A DNA stretch of 64,000 nucleotides from Algibacter miyuki (GCF_030409805.1 NZ_JAUFQP010000013.1:564501-628500), one strand, 5' to 3'; numbered from the stretch's first letter, positions 26,061 through 35,855 are shown. Made by a program: numbers and translations. Notes: generated by a model not told the origin, from the letters alone.

Positions 26061-26908
26061 AAAATATATATTCAATAGGTATTGGTTTAATAGGTGGTAG
26101 TCTTGCTAAGGATATCAAAGCACTTCGTCCAGATGTGATTATTCATGGTATTAGTAGAAAGGAAAGCACGTTAGATCAAGCTTTGGCATTAAATTTAATT
26201 GATAAGAAAGCCACTTTAGAGGATTTGAAAAATGCCGATTTGGTTATTATTTCTATTCCTGTGGACGCTACGGTTAAATTGTTGCCTACCATTTTAGATT
26301 TAATTCCGGAAACAGGCTTAGTGGTCGATGCAGGTTCTACGAAAGTAGATATTTGTAAGGTGGTTGAAAACCATCCGAAGCGTCGTAATTTTCTAGCTAT
26401 GCATCCTATTGCTGGTACAGAACATTCTGGGCCAAATGCGGCAATTAGTGGTTTGTTTCAAGGAAAAACAAATATTGTTTGTGAGGTTGAAAAAACAACG
26501 TTCAAACTACAAGAAAAGGCTTTAAAATTGTTTAGTGATATTGGCATGCGCATTCGATATATGAATCCGGAAGCTCACGATAAGCACATTGCTTATGTGT
26601 CGCATTTATCACATATTAGTTCGTTTATGTTAGGTAAAACGGTGATTGATAAGGAAAGAAACGAACGTGATATTTTTGATATGGCGGGCAGTGGATTTGC
26701 ATCTACGGTGCGTTTGGCAAAAAGTTCGCCAGCCATGTGGACGCCGATTTTTAAACAAAATAAAACCAATGTTATTGAAACATTAGAGGAGTATATAACT
26801 AACTTGTCTCACTTTAAGGAATTGATGGAACAGGACGATTTTGATGCCATTTATAATGAGATGGAAAATACAAACCATATTAAAGATATCTTGAACGGCA
26901 TAATTTAA
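26057..26908 (+). CDS. tyrA: Prephenate dehydrogenase
   Basis: Oxidative decarboxylation of prephenate to 4-hydroxyphenylpyruvate on the way to tyrosine. The Rossmann motif GIGLIGGSLAKD is near the start, VVDAGSTKVDI near residue 93, the catalytic region AMHPIAGTEHSGP near 116 and HDKHIAYVSHLSH near 172. The ATG at 26057 is preferred over the in-frame TTG at 26045 because the Rossmann strand follows directly. It is 283 residues without an extra ACT domain. It lies in the aromatic operon. Confidence 0.93.
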   Translation: MKNIYSIGIGLIGGSLAKDIKALRPDVIIHGISRKESTLDQALALNLIDKKATLEDLKNADLVIISIPVDATVKLLPTILDLIPETGLVVDAGSTKVDICKVVENHPKRRNFLAMHPIAGTEHSGPNAAISGLFQGKTNIVCEVEKTTFKLQEKALKLFSDIGMRIRYMNPEAHDKHIAYVSHLSHISSFMLGKTVIDKERNERDIFDMAGSGFASTVRLAKSSPAMWTPIFKQNKTNVIETLEEYITNLSHFKELMEQDDFDAIYNEMENTNHIKDILNGII

Positions 26909-27030
26909 GTGTTTGAGCAGAGAGTGTCGAGAGAATAGAAGATAGATTGAAAGTGTAGTTTGAAAAGTTGAAGTGTTGTTAAGGTTAGATGTTTACTGAG
27001 ACTGCGACTAAAAACAGAAAACGAACTACC

Positions 27031-27118
27031 GCGTTAGGGATTGCAGAGGAAAGCCCACAGCCTGACGAAGGAAGTGCGAGGACTTGAAACGTAAAGCCCG
27101 ACCCTTGTGGTAACGCCC
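27031..27118 (+). ncRNA. Dispersed structured element, copy B
   Basis: GCGTTA (27031-27036) pairs perfectly with TAACGC (27111-27116). GGGATTG, AAAGCCCGACCC and TTGTGGTAACGCCC are shared with copies A and C, while the inner hairpin region (CCCACAGCCTGACG...) is different and shorter. It occupies part of the 284-bp tyrA-DAHP synthase gap. The preceding 27000 region holds an AGACTGCGACTAAAAAC stretch without gene. Confidence 0.65.
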
Positions 27119-27192
27119 ATATTGAGAATAATAAAAAGAAGTAAAAATAATTAGTAAATGAAACAGCTTTAGCGGCTAAATATTAAGTAAAA

Positions 27193-28275
27193 ATGGAAAA
27201 CACAAAAAAAATGAGAACCTGGTTAGATGATTTAAACTTAGATCATCCATTAGTAATAGCAGGACCTTGCAGTGCGGAAACAGAAGAGCAAGTTTTAAAA
27301 ATTGCACACGAGTTAAAAGATACGGATGTAAGCTATTTTAGAGCTGGTATTTGGAAACCAAGAACGCGCCCAGGAATGTTTGAAGGTGTTGGAGCATTAG
27401 GCTTAAAATGGTTACAAAAAGTAAAGGCTGAAACAGGTATGAAAGTTTGTACGGAAGTAGCAAATGCGGCTCACGTAAAATTAGCTTTAGAGCATGATAT
27501 CGATTTATTATGGATTGGTGCACGTTCTACAGTATCTCCTTTTATTATGCAAGAAATTGCTGATGCTTTACAAGGTACAGATAAACCTGTATTAATTAAA
27601 AACCCAGTAAATCCAGATTTAGCTTTATGGTTAGGTGGTATTGAAAGAATTTACAAAGCGGGTGTTAAAAATATTGGAGCAATCCATAGAGGTTTTTCTA
27701 CTTACGAAAAAACAAAATATAGAAATACGCCAGAATGGCAATTAGCTATTGAATTTCAAAACAAATATCCAGATATTCCATTAATAAACGATCCGTCGCA
27801 TATTACAGGAAAAAGAGATATGATTTTTGATGTATCTCAAACAGCTTTAGATTTAAACTTTGATGGTTTAATGATTGAAACGCATTACGATCCAGAAAAT
27901 GCATGGAGTGATGCTGCGCAACAAGTAACACCAGCTACTTTAGTGCAAATAATGAGAGACTTAAAAATTAGAAAAGAATCTAATACTGAAGAAGAGTATA
28001 ACAGTTCTTTAGATAATTTAAGAGCTCAGATTGATATTGTTGACAATCAAATTCTTGATTTATTAGGAAAAAGAATGAAAACTTCTGATAGTATCGGAGC
28101 GCTTAAAAAACAAAAGAACGTTGCTGTTTTACAATCTAAACGTTGGAATGAGATTTTAGGTAAAATGGTTTTAGAAGGTGAGCAACATGGTTTAAGTGAA
28201 GAATTTATCTTAAAAATGTTTAAAGCAGTACACCAAGAGTCTATTAATCACCAAGAAAAAGTGATTAACGGATAA
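27193..28275 (+). CDS. Bifunctional DAHP synthase / chorismate mutase
   Basis: Joins the first step of the shikimate route to the chorismate-to-prephenate step. The N-terminal type I-beta DAHP synthase barrel (about residues 1-265) shows VIAGPCSAETEEQ, RAGIWKPRTRPGMFEG and DPSHITGKRDM. The C-terminal AroQ-type chorismate mutase (about 275-350) opens with LDNLRAQIDIVDNQILDLLGKR. At 360 residues it is the usual flavobacterial fusion. The mutase domain may give allosteric control by prephenate, as known for such fusions. It ends the aromatic operon before a strong terminator. Confidence 0.95.
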   Translation: MENTKKMRTWLDDLNLDHPLVIAGPCSAETEEQVLKIAHELKDTDVSYFRAGIWKPRTRPGMFEGVGALGLKWLQKVKAETGMKVCTEVANAAHVKLALEHDIDLLWIGARSTVSPFIMQEIADALQGTDKPVLIKNPVNPDLALWLGGIERIYKAGVKNIGAIHRGFSTYEKTKYRNTPEWQLAIEFQNKYPDIPLINDPSHITGKRDMIFDVSQTALDLNFDGLMIETHYDPENAWSDAAQQVTPATLVQIMRDLKIRKESNTEEEYNSSLDNLRAQIDIVDNQILDLLGKRMKTSDSIGALKKQKNVAVLQSKRWNEILGKMVLEGEQHGLSEEFILKMFKAVHQESINHQEKVING

Positions 28276-28298
28276 TTGAAACCTGTTTCAATAAAATT

Positions 28299-28338
28299 AA
28301 AAAGCCTCGGAACTATTTGTAGTTTCGAGGCTTTTTTT
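28299..28338 (+). terminator. Terminator of the aromatic operon
   Basis: AAAAAGCCTCG-g-AACT, loop, AGTT-t-CGAGGC followed by seven T. The T and A runs on both sides make it usable in both directions, also serving the minus-strand gene at 28353. Confidence 0.88.
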
Positions 28339-28352
28339 ATGTGTTTGAAGGG

Positions 28353-28802
28353 TTATTTTGTTCTTTTAAAAATATAGCGTGTAATAAAAATACCCTGATT
28401 GTCGTTTTGTCCGGCATCACTTTCTACGGCACTATTTACAAAGGCTAATTCCCAACCTTCGGCAACCATACTGTTTATTTTAGATGAAATGACCGCATCA
28501 TTAGCTGCGATGTTTTGAAACCTGATTCCTGCAATATTGTAAAAATTTAACAACTTAGTTTCGTCAAAATCCTTTACACGTATATCGTTACGTTTAGATT
28601 TGTTGCGCGAATTATCTTCTTCGCTTTGTGTTGTAGTGAATTCTTTAAAATCTTTATTTTCATTGGCGCTAATAATTCTTGAACGCCCCATACCACTAGG
28701 TATAATAGATTCTACGCTTGTTATGATTTTGTATTCAACTTGGGCGTTGGCTTCAGGTAGACAGAATATTGAAAGGGATAATACTAATAAAATCTTTTTC
28801 AT
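28353..28802 (-). CDS. Secreted hypothetical protein with DUF4177-like C-terminus
   Basis: A 149-residue protein with a signal peptide (residues 1-20, ending LPEANAQ). The C-terminal part, INSMVAEGWELAFVNSAVES followed by FITRYIFKR, resembles the short beta-alpha-beta DUF4177 fold. The middle is charged and low in complexity (EEDNSRNKSKRND). I know no function. It is a single gene, probably with its own promoter, converging on the aromatic operon terminator. Confidence 0.65.
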   Translation of the reverse strand: MKKILLVLSLSIFCLPEANAQVEYKIITSVESIIPSGMGRSRIISANENKDFKEFTTTQSEEDNSRNKSKRNDIRVKDFDETKLLNFYNIAGIRFQNIAANDAVISSKINSMVAEGWELAFVNSAVESDAGQNDNQGIFITRYIFKRTK

Positions 28803-28871
28803 ATTAAACGAGTTTTTGAATTAAGCCATTAATATATGTTTCTTGATGTGGATTAAATAATTAATTTAGAT

Positions 28872-28879
28872 TATTTTTG
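28872..28879 (+). promoter_or_regulatory. -7 element of rsgA
   Basis: TATTTTTG directly upstream of the ATG at 28886, implying an almost leaderless mRNA. It also argues against the in-frame TTG at 28877 being the start. Confidence 0.45.
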
Positions 28880-28885
28880 AAAACT

Positions 28886-29836
28886 ATGACAGGACGCGTT
28901 TATAAATCTACAGGAAGTTGGTACACGGTAAAGACCCCATTGGGCGAAACTTACGAATGCCGTATTAAAGGAAAATTTCGATTAAAAGGCATTAAAAGTA
29001 CTAACCCGATTGCCGTTGGAGATATTGTAGATTTTGAACTGGAAACCGATAATAATCAGGAGTCCGGCATTATCCATAACATTCATGACCGGTTTAATTA
29101 TATTGTGCGTAAGTCGGTTAATTTATCGAAACAAACGCATATTATTTCGGCAAATATTGATCAGGTTTTCTTAATGATAACCATTAACAATCCGCCAACA
29201 TTAACCAGTTTTATCGATCGGTTTTTAGTAACCGCAAATGCATATTCAATTAAAACAGTATTGCTTTTTAATAAAATTGATACTTATGATGAAGACACCT
29301 TAAACGAAGTAAAATACCTAGCGCATATTTACCGAAAGATAGGTTATGAGTGTATAGGTGTTTCTGCCGTTACCGGGAAAAATGTAGATAAGGTTAAAGC
29401 CTTAATGACAGGGAAAGTGAGTTTGTTTTCTGGGCATTCGGGGGTTGGTAAATCTACTTTAGTAAACGCTATTGAACCCACTTTAAATATCAAAACGAAA
29501 GCGATTTCTACCCAACACATGCAAGGGCAACATACAACTACTTTTGCTGAAATGTTCGATTTAAGCTTCGATGCTAAAATAATCGATACGCCAGGTATTA
29601 AAGGTTTTGGAGTTGTAGATATGGAAAAAGAAGAAGTTGGCGATTATTTTCCGGAATTTTTCGCACTTAAACAAGATTGTAAATTTAATAACTGCTTGCA
29701 TATTAAAGAACCTAAATGTGCCGTGAAAGAGGCTCTAGATAAAGGCGATTTAGAATTTTCGCGTTACCGTAGTTATTTACAAATTGTAGAAGGTGAAGAT
29801 GAGCATTATAGAACCGATGTATGGGAAAACCAATAA
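28886..29836 (+). CDS. rsgA: Ribosome small-subunit-dependent GTPase A
   Basis: A circularly permuted GTPase assisting late 30S maturation. An N-terminal OB fold (GRVYKSTGSWYTVKT) is followed by permuted GTPase motifs with G4 LFNKIDTY before G1 GHSGVGKST and G3 DTPGIKGFG, then a zinc knuckle CKFNNCLHIKEPKC. It is 316 residues. ATG 28886 is preferred since a promoter -7 box ends at 28879. Confidence 0.95.
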   Translation: MTGRVYKSTGSWYTVKTPLGETYECRIKGKFRLKGIKSTNPIAVGDIVDFELETDNNQESGIIHNIHDRFNYIVRKSVNLSKQTHIISANIDQVFLMITINNPPTLTSFIDRFLVTANAYSIKTVLLFNKIDTYDEDTLNEVKYLAHIYRKIGYECIGVSAVTGKNVDKVKALMTGKVSLFSGHSGVGKSTLVNAIEPTLNIKTKAISTQHMQGQHTTTFAEMFDLSFDAKIIDTPGIKGFGVVDMEKEEVGDYFPEFFALKQDCKFNNCLHIKEPKCAVKEALDKGDLEFSRYRSYLQIVEGEDEHYRTDVWENQ

Positions 29837-29937
29837 CAGACTTTAGTAAAAATAGGTGTTCAGTAAAACAATTCTCAGCACGCAACGAGGCTGTTTTAAG
29901 TTAAAAATAAATTAGTATTCTTCGGAAGTTTAAATAA

Positions 29938-30390
29938 ATGAAAGCAGTTATACAACGTGTTACCAAAGCCAGTGTCACTATTGCAGGCGAAAAAGTAGCG
30001 CAAATAGAACACGGACTCTTAATTCTTTTAGGAATTGTAAATGAAGATGAACAAGCCGATATTACTTGGCTTTCTAATAAAATTACTAATCTGCGTATTT
30101 TTTCAGATGAAAACGACGTGATGAATTGTTCTTTAAAAGATAGCGAAGGCGATGTTATTGTGGTAAGTCAGTTTACACTTCAAGCATCAACTAAAAAAGG
30201 GAATCGCCCAAGTTATATCAAAGCAGCAAAACCAGATGTTGCAATACCTTTATACGAAGCTTTTGTAGCGCAAATAGAAAGCGATTTAGGTAAAAAAGTC
30301 CAAACCGGACAATTTGGAGCCGATATGAAAGTGGAATTACTAAACGATGGCCCGGTAACTATAATTATAGATACAAAAAATAAGGTATAA
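29938..30390 (+). CDS. dtd: D-aminoacyl-tRNA deacylase
   Basis: Hydrolyses D-aminoacyl-tRNA. The 150-residue family fingerprint is complete: MKAVIQRVTKASVTI at the N-terminus, SQFTLQASTKKGNRPSY near residue 79 (catalytic region) and the cross-subunit NDGPVTIIIDT near the C-terminus (Gly-cisPro motif). Its stop overlaps the start of the next gene by one base. Confidence 0.96.
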   Translation: MKAVIQRVTKASVTIAGEKVAQIEHGLLILLGIVNEDEQADITWLSNKITNLRIFSDENDVMNCSLKDSEGDVIVVSQFTLQASTKKGNRPSYIKAAKPDVAIPLYEAFVAQIESDLGKKVQTGQFGADMKVELLNDGPVTIIIDTKNKV

Positions 30391-30917
30391 TGGCGTCTAT
30401 TTTCGGGCATGGCATAGTGGGGTATACTTTGGTGAAGGTTTCCAATATGCAACATGTGAAATGGTTGGTAGTTGCCGCTATTTTTTCAACTATATTACCC
30501 GATTTTGATGTTATTGGCTTTAGTTTCGGCATACCTTACGCACACCCCATGGGGCATCGTGGGTTTACACATTCTATATTGTTTGCCATACTTTGGGCAT
30601 TGATTTTAATGTTTTCCGTTGGAAGAAAAAATAAACTTATTTGGTTTTTAGTCATTTTTATTTCTACCGTATCACATGGTGTTTTAGATGCCATGACTTC
30701 TGGAGGCAAGGGGGTAGGGTTTTTAATTCCTTTTAATACTGACCGATTTTTTTTTCCGTTTCAAAATATCAAAGTGTCTCCTATTGGTGTTGGTAAATTT
30801 ATATCAGAACGTGGTGTACAGGTTATTTTAAGTGAATTCAAGTACATTTTTTTGCCATGTTTTATTATATTAGCGCTGAGGTTTTTGGTGATAAAATTCA
30901 GAAATAGAGACGTTTAA
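30390..30917 (+). CDS. Membrane-bound metal-dependent hydrolase (YdjM/DUF457-type)
   Basis: A 175-residue inner-membrane protein with about four hydrophobic segments. Conserved polar residues typical of the family: DFDVIGF near residue 49, HRGFTHSILFA near 66 and SHGVLDAMTSGG near 100. These His/Asp residues suggest a metal site near the membrane. The YdjM family affects envelope phenotypes, but the reaction is unknown. It is translationally coupled to dtd by TAATG overlap. Confidence 0.82.
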   Translation: MASIFGHGIVGYTLVKVSNMQHVKWLVVAAIFSTILPDFDVIGFSFGIPYAHPMGHRGFTHSILFAILWALILMFSVGRKNKLIWFLVIFISTVSHGVLDAMTSGGKGVGFLIPFNTDRFFFPFQNIKVSPIGVGKFISERGVQVILSEFKYIFLPCFIILALRFLVIKFRNRDV

Positions 30918-30988
30918 AATAATCTCTTTTTATGTTTTGTTGGTGTCAACCTCACTAAAAACTAGTCCTAAAAACTTACGACACCTTC

Positions 30989-32896
30989 ATGAACTTAAAA
31001 AGTATATTGTCCTCTCTATTTATTTTTACTACAATTTTAGCTTTTTCACAACAAGATTTTTACACCAGTTTTTCCATACCAGATAACCTCAAACAGAATG
31101 CCAATGCCGTGGTGCGTTTAAATGATATTGCTATTGTTTTAGAATCTTCTAGTGCCATGCGAGTTACTGAAAAAAGCATTGTAACAGTATTGAATAAAGA
31201 AGGAGATCAAGCTGTAAATACCCATTTGTTTTACGACGATAATGTAAAAATTAAAACATTAGAAGTTGAAGTTTATAATAATTATGGGAAGCTCCTAAAG
31301 AAAATAAAAAAGAAGGATTTTAAAGATGTTAGCGCGGTGCCTGGCGGAACATTGTATTCGGATTCGCGTGTTAAATATTGCGAATATACTGCGGTTAGTT
31401 ATCCGTACACCATAGTATTTTCTTCGGAATTTGAAACGGCAAACACGGCATTTATTCAGTCGTTTTCTCCTTTAAGCGGTTATTTTGTCAGTGTTGAAAA
31501 TAGTAGTTATACGCTAAGTTTTCCGGAAGCGCTTTCTATCAGAAAAAAAGAAAAAAACATGGAAGGCTTAATGGTTTCAAAAGATATTTCTTCTACTAAA
31601 ATACATTACGTAGCGAAAGAGCTTGAAGCTTTAAAACCGGAAGATTATAGCCCGAATTTTTCAGAAATAATACCTATGGTGATGTTTGCTTCCAAACAAT
31701 TTAATTTAGAAGGAGCGTATTCCGAAGTAGAAAACTGGAGCGAATTTGGCACATGGATGTATCATGATTTAATTAAAGATACCCACGATTTATCGGTTGG
31801 TACCATAAATAAAATACAGAAATTGGTTAAAAATGAGCCTGATAATATTTCAAAAGCAAAAAAAATATACAAGTACGTTCAAGATAAAGTACGCTACATC
31901 AGTGTGCAAGTCGGTATTGGTGGATGGAAACCTTTTAATGCTTCGGAAGTCGATAGGTTAGGGTATGGCGATTGTAAGGCACTTACGAACTACACCTTGG
32001 CATTACTTAAAGCTGCCGGAATAGAATCGCATTATGCAGTGGTTTTTGCTGGAGATTCACAACGTAGTTTAGAAAAAGATTTTGCGGGCATGCAGGGCAA
32101 TCATGTTATTCTGAATATCCCAAATAATGATGAGGATATCTGGTTAGAATGCACCAGCCAGAAATTACCTTTCGGGTTTATTGGTGATTTTACAGATGAC
32201 AGAGATGTATTGGTGATAACACCCGATGGCGGAAAAATAAAACATACTAAAAAGTATCTTGCTGCAGAAAGTTTACAAACCATAAACGGCACATGCACGG
32301 TTTTAAATACGGGAGCAATTAATGCTACGGTAGCTATTAAGTCTGAAGGAATTCAATACGATAATAAGTATTGGTTAGAGACTGAAACCGCACGCGATTT
32401 AGATATTCATTATAAAAGGCAATGGAAATACATCAATAACCTGTCTATCGATAATATGGCTGTTGAAAATAATAAAAACGATATTGAATTTACGGAGTTA
32501 ATAGCCTTTCAAGCTCAAAATTATACGAAGCAAGTTGGCGACCGTATGTTAGTTAATTTAAATGTTTTTAATAGAAGTAAGCATATTCCAGATCGTTATA
32601 GAAACCGAGAATTAGCATTGAAAATTAATCGAGGTTTTACAGATGTTGATGAGGTTGAAATTATTTTACCTTCAGAATATAAAATAGAATCATTACCGAA
32701 AGGCCAAGTTTTAGAAAGCGAATTCGGAAGTTATAAAATAGAAATCACAGTTGTAGATGTCTCTAAAATTAGTTATAAACGCACATTTAAGATTAACGAT
32801 GGCATATTTCCTAAAGAAGATTATGAAGCATTTAGAACATTCTATAAAGAAGTTGGTAAGCTCGATAACGCAAAAGTTGCATTAATTAAAAATTAA
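30989..32896 (+). CDS. DUF3857 / transglutaminase-like exported protein
   Basis: A 635-residue exported protein, signal peptide about residues 1-21 (LAFSQQ). The N-terminal DUF3857 beta domain (about 40-240) precedes a transglutaminase-like fold with Cys in YGDCKALTNYTLALLKAAGI near residue 331, His in GNHVILNIP near 371 and Asp in NNDEDIWLECT. The C-terminal DUF3858-like beta part runs to the end. This architecture is common in Bacteroidota envelopes. The substrate is unknown; peptide or isopeptide hydrolysis is as likely as cross-linking. Confidence 0.9.
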   Translation: MNLKSILSSLFIFTTILAFSQQDFYTSFSIPDNLKQNANAVVRLNDIAIVLESSSAMRVTEKSIVTVLNKEGDQAVNTHLFYDDNVKIKTLEVEVYNNYGKLLKKIKKKDFKDVSAVPGGTLYSDSRVKYCEYTAVSYPYTIVFSSEFETANTAFIQSFSPLSGYFVSVENSSYTLSFPEALSIRKKEKNMEGLMVSKDISSTKIHYVAKELEALKPEDYSPNFSEIIPMVMFASKQFNLEGAYSEVENWSEFGTWMYHDLIKDTHDLSVGTINKIQKLVKNEPDNISKAKKIYKYVQDKVRYISVQVGIGGWKPFNASEVDRLGYGDCKALTNYTLALLKAAGIESHYAVVFAGDSQRSLEKDFAGMQGNHVILNIPNNDEDIWLECTSQKLPFGFIGDFTDDRDVLVITPDGGKIKHTKKYLAAESLQTINGTCTVLNTGAINATVAIKSEGIQYDNKYWLETETARDLDIHYKRQWKYINNLSIDNMAVENNKNDIEFTELIAFQAQNYTKQVGDRMLVNLNVFNRSKHIPDRYRNRELALKINRGFTDVDEVEIILPSEYKIESLPKGQVLESEFGSYKIEITVVDVSKISYKRTFKINDGIFPKEDYEAFRTFYKEVGKLDNAKVALIKN

Positions 32897-33011
32897 CAGT
32901 CACTGTCAAGTTAAAAATGAGCTGGATTTAGGGAAATCTATTGTGGAATCTTATAAATTTGTAAAAGAAAGTCAGGTTGCTATTATTGATGATAAAATTT
33001 TGCACAAATGA
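32886..33011 (+). pseudogene. Possible gene remnant between DUF3857 gene and mazG-like gene
   Basis: A frame without an ATG reads NELDLGKSIVESYKFVKES then QVAIIDDKILHK before TGA at 33009. Codon choice and residue pattern look coding, but it is short and begins in the end of the upstream gene in a different frame. It could be the tail of a decayed gene; I do not recognise its family. The rest of the 154-bp gap shows nothing. Confidence 0.3.
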
Positions 33012-33050
33012 TAGAAAAAAGAACAAACAAATAGTTTTAAGTAAAAAATA

Positions 33051-33377
33051 ATGAATATAGAAAACGCACAACAAGAAGTTGATAATTGGATTAAAGAACA
33101 CGGTGTTCGTTATTTTAACGAGTTAACCAATATGGCTCAACTTACTGAAGAAGTAGGGGAGGTAGCTAGAATAATAGCCCGTAGATACGGCGAGCAAAGT
33201 GAAAAAGAAAGCGATAAAAACAAAGATTTAGGTGAAGAATTAGCCGATGTTTTATTCGTTGTACTTTGTTTAGCAAACCAAACCGGAGTCGATTTGCAAA
33301 AAGCTTTCGACGAAAGAATGTATAAGAAAGGAAAACGCGACCACGATAGACACCATAATAACGAAAAATTAAAGTAA
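33051..33377 (+). CDS. MazG-like nucleotide pyrophosphohydrolase
   Basis: An all-alpha NTP-PPase of 108 residues. The metal-binding EEVGEVARIIARRYGE region near residues 29-44 and DLGEELADVLFVV near 60-72 supply the ExxE...ExxD ligands typical of MazG-like enzymes. It probably cleans non-canonical nucleotides in the cytoplasm. It lies 34 bp upstream of aroA, likely co-transcribed. Confidence 0.9.
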   Translation: MNIENAQQEVDNWIKEHGVRYFNELTNMAQLTEEVGEVARIIARRYGEQSEKESDKNKDLGEELADVLFVVLCLANQTGVDLQKAFDERMYKKGKRDHDRHHNNEKLK

Positions 33378-33411
33378 ATTAGCAGGCTTTAAGATGTTAT
33401 AGAATTTTACA

Positions 33412-34638
33412 ATGAATATTACCCTTCACAAATCGAAACTCGAATCTCGTAAATCAGAAATTACCATAACCGGTTCTAAAAGTGAATCGAATAGATTACT
33501 GCTTTTACAGGCTTTATATCCAGAATTTAAACTCGAAAACGTTTCAAATTCGGACGATAGTAATTTAATGACGAATGCTTTAAGCTCACAATCCGATGTT
33601 GTGGATATTCATCATGCCGGTACAGCCATGCGTTTTTTAACCGCCTATTTTTCAATACAAGAAGGTAGAACGGTAACCTTAACAGGTTCGCAACGTATGA
33701 CGGAGCGTCCAATAAAAATTCTAGCAGAAGCCCTTCAGGAGCTAGGTGCCGAAATTAGTTATTTACAAAACGACGGATTTCCGCCTATAAAAATCATAGG
33801 TAAAAAGCTAACAAAACATAAAGTTGCTTTAAAAGCCAACGTAAGCAGCCAGTATATTTCGGCTCTATTACTTATAGCTTCAAAGTTAGAAAATGGGATC
33901 GAATTAACCTTAGAAGGTGAAATTACATCGGTTCCATATATAAAAATGACGTTAAGCTTACTCGACGAAATAGGCGTAGAGTCATCATTTGTAGGTAATG
34001 TTATTACCGTAAAACCAAATACAAAAGCATTAACACCAAAAACATTGGTTGTAGAGTCAGATTGGTCTTCAGCATCATACTATTTTAGTATTGCCGCTAT
34101 AAGTGATATTGGTACCGAAATTACGCTATCATCATACAAAGAAAACTCTTTACAAGGCGATTCTGTATTAGTCGATATTTATAAACATTTTGGTGTAACA
34201 AGTACGTTTAATGGTAATTCAGTAACCCTTAAAAAAGTATCTGATAGTACTGAGCCTCTAAAATTAGATTTAAAAAATGCACCAGATATTGCGCAAACCA
34301 TTGCAGTAACCTGTTTTGCATTAGGCATGCCTTGCGATTTAATAGGTTTGCATACCCTAAAGATTAAAGAAACAGATAGATTAGTTGCTTTAAAAACCGA
34401 AATTGAAAAATTAGGTGGCGAAGTAAAAATCACAGATAAGTCTTTACATTTAGCAGCATCTACAAAAATTAACGAATTTGTGCCTATTGCCACGTATAAC
34501 GACCATAGAATGGCCATGGCCTTCGCACCATTAGCATTAAAAATACCAATAATTATAGAGCATGCCGCCGTGGTATCTAAATCATATCCAACGTTTTGGG
34601 ACGATTTAAAAGCCATCGGTTTTAAAATAACAGAATAA
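33412..34638 (+). CDS. aroA: 3-Phosphoshikimate 1-carboxyvinyltransferase (EPSP synthase)
   Basis: Transfers enolpyruvyl from PEP to shikimate 3-phosphate. EPSPS landmarks: HAGTAMRFLTAYFS near residue 64 (the NAGTAxR site, here HAGTAMR), GSQRMTERPI near 87, SDWSSASYYF near 216 and YNDHRMAMAFAPLAL near 363. At 408 residues it is slightly short. The HAG for NAG change and QRMTERP for LRxRPM are common in flavobacterial sequences, I believe, but may affect glyphosate response. Confidence 0.93.
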   Translation: MNITLHKSKLESRKSEITITGSKSESNRLLLLQALYPEFKLENVSNSDDSNLMTNALSSQSDVVDIHHAGTAMRFLTAYFSIQEGRTVTLTGSQRMTERPIKILAEALQELGAEISYLQNDGFPPIKIIGKKLTKHKVALKANVSSQYISALLLIASKLENGIELTLEGEITSVPYIKMTLSLLDEIGVESSFVGNVITVKPNTKALTPKTLVVESDWSSASYYFSIAAISDIGTEITLSSYKENSLQGDSVLVDIYKHFGVTSTFNGNSVTLKKVSDSTEPLKLDLKNAPDIAQTIAVTCFALGMPCDLIGLHTLKIKETDRLVALKTEIEKLGGEVKITDKSLHLAASTKINEFVPIATYNDHRMAMAFAPLALKIPIIIEHAAVVSKSYPTFWDDLKAIGFKITE

Positions 34639-34653
34639 TAATCTCGCATTTAC

Positions 34654-34685
34654 TTGACAACCCCTATGCTCAGATTGTATATTTG
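34654..34685 (+). promoter_or_regulatory. Promoter of queA
   Basis: TTG at 34654-34656, 21-bp spacer, TATATTTG at 34678-34685 (exact TAnnTTTG). This gives a leader of about 60 nt before the queA start. Confidence 0.6.
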
Positions 34686-34752
34686 CAAGCGTTAGAATCG
34701 TTTTGAGGGCAACTTAAAACATTTAGAACACACTAACTTAAAACCTTTATTA

Positions 34753-35802
34753 ATGAAATTATCACATTTTGGTTTCAACTTACCAGAAGAATTATTAGCA
34801 GAATATCCAGCTGAAAACAGAGATGAGTCACGTTTAATGGTGCTTAATAGAAAAGAGCAAACCATTGAGCATAAGATGTTTAAAGATCTTATAGACTACT
34901 TTGAGGAAGACGATGTTTTAATTTTAAACGACACCAAAGTTTTTCCAGCCCGTTTATACGGAAACAAAGAAAAAACAGGTGCCAGAATCGAGGTTTTTTT
35001 ATTAAGAGAATTAAACGAAGAGCAACGCCTTTGGGATGTTTTAGTAGATCCAGCACGTAAAATAAGAATTGGAAACAAACTTTATTTTGGTGATGATGAA
35101 ACTTTAGTAGCTGAAGTTATCGATAATACCACCTCAAGAGGACGTACTTTACGTTTTTTATATGATGGATCGTATTCAGAATTTCGTAAAAAATTAAACG
35201 AACTAGGAGAAACACCACTTCCAAAGTACATTAAACGCGATGTAGAACCAGAAGATCAAGATCGTTACCAAACCATATATGCTAAAACTGAAGGTGCCGT
35301 AGCAGCACCAACAGCAGGTCTTCACTTTTCTAGACATCTATTAAAACGTTTAGAAATTAAAGGTGTTAATTTCGCAGAGGTTACATTACACGTAGGTTTA
35401 GGAACATTTAATCCTGTTGAAGTAGAAGATTTATCGAAACATAAAATGGATAGCGAAGAGTTAAAAATCGACGCTAAAGCCGTAGAAATTGTAAACCGAG
35501 GTCTTGCTGAAAAACGTCGTATTTGCGCCGTTGGAACTACTGCTATGCGTGCCATAGAAAGTGCTGTATCAACAAGTGGAAAGTTAAACGAAGTAGAAGG
35601 TTGGACTAATAAATTTATTTTTCCTCCTTACGAATTTAGCATTGCAAACTCAATGATAACTAACTTCCACACACCAAAATCAACTTTGTTAATGATGATT
35701 TCGGCGTTTGCAGGTCACGATTTTGCTAAAAAAGCTTATGAAGAAGCCGTAAAAGAAAAGTATAAATTTTACAGTTATGGTGATGCGATGTTAATCATCT
35801 AA
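34753..35802 (+). CDS. queA: S-adenosylmethionine:tRNA ribosyltransferase-isomerase
   Basis: Adds the ribosyl moiety of SAM to preQ1-tRNA to form epoxyqueuosine. It has [20 protein letters not shown] at the start, [13 protein letters not shown] near residue 56, the [13 protein letters not shown] core near 180 and the C-terminal [13 protein letters not shown]. At 349 residues it is full length. A terminator follows its stop. Confidence 0.96.
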   Translation: MKLSHFGFNLPEELLAEYPAENRDESRLMVLNRKEQTIEHKMFKDLIDYFEEDDVLILNDTKVFPARLYGNKEKTGARIEVFLLRELNEEQRLWDVLVDPARKIRIGNKLYFGDDETLVAEVIDNTTSRGRTLRFLYDGSYSEFRKKLNELGETPLPKYIKRDVEPEDQDRYQTIYAKTEGAVAAPTAGLHFSRHLLKRLEIKGVNFAEVTLHVGLGTFNPVEVEDLSKHKMDSEELKIDAKAVEIVNRGLAEKRRICAVGTTAMRAIESAVSTSGKLNEVEGWTNKFIFPPYEFSIANSMITNFHTPKSTLLMMISAFAGHDFAKKAYEEAVKEKYKFYSYGDAMLII

Positions 35803-35820
35803 TCCCATTCAAAATAATTT

Positions 35821-35846
35821 AAAAGCCTCGATAATTCGGGGCTTTT
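35821..35846 (+). terminator. Terminator after queA
   Basis: AAAAGCCTCG, ATAATT loop, CGGGGCTTTT: a 10-bp stem with one T-G wobble followed by a T-rich stretch. It lies just before copy C of the dispersed element. Confidence 0.8.
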
Positions 35847-35855
35847 CTTGTTTTT

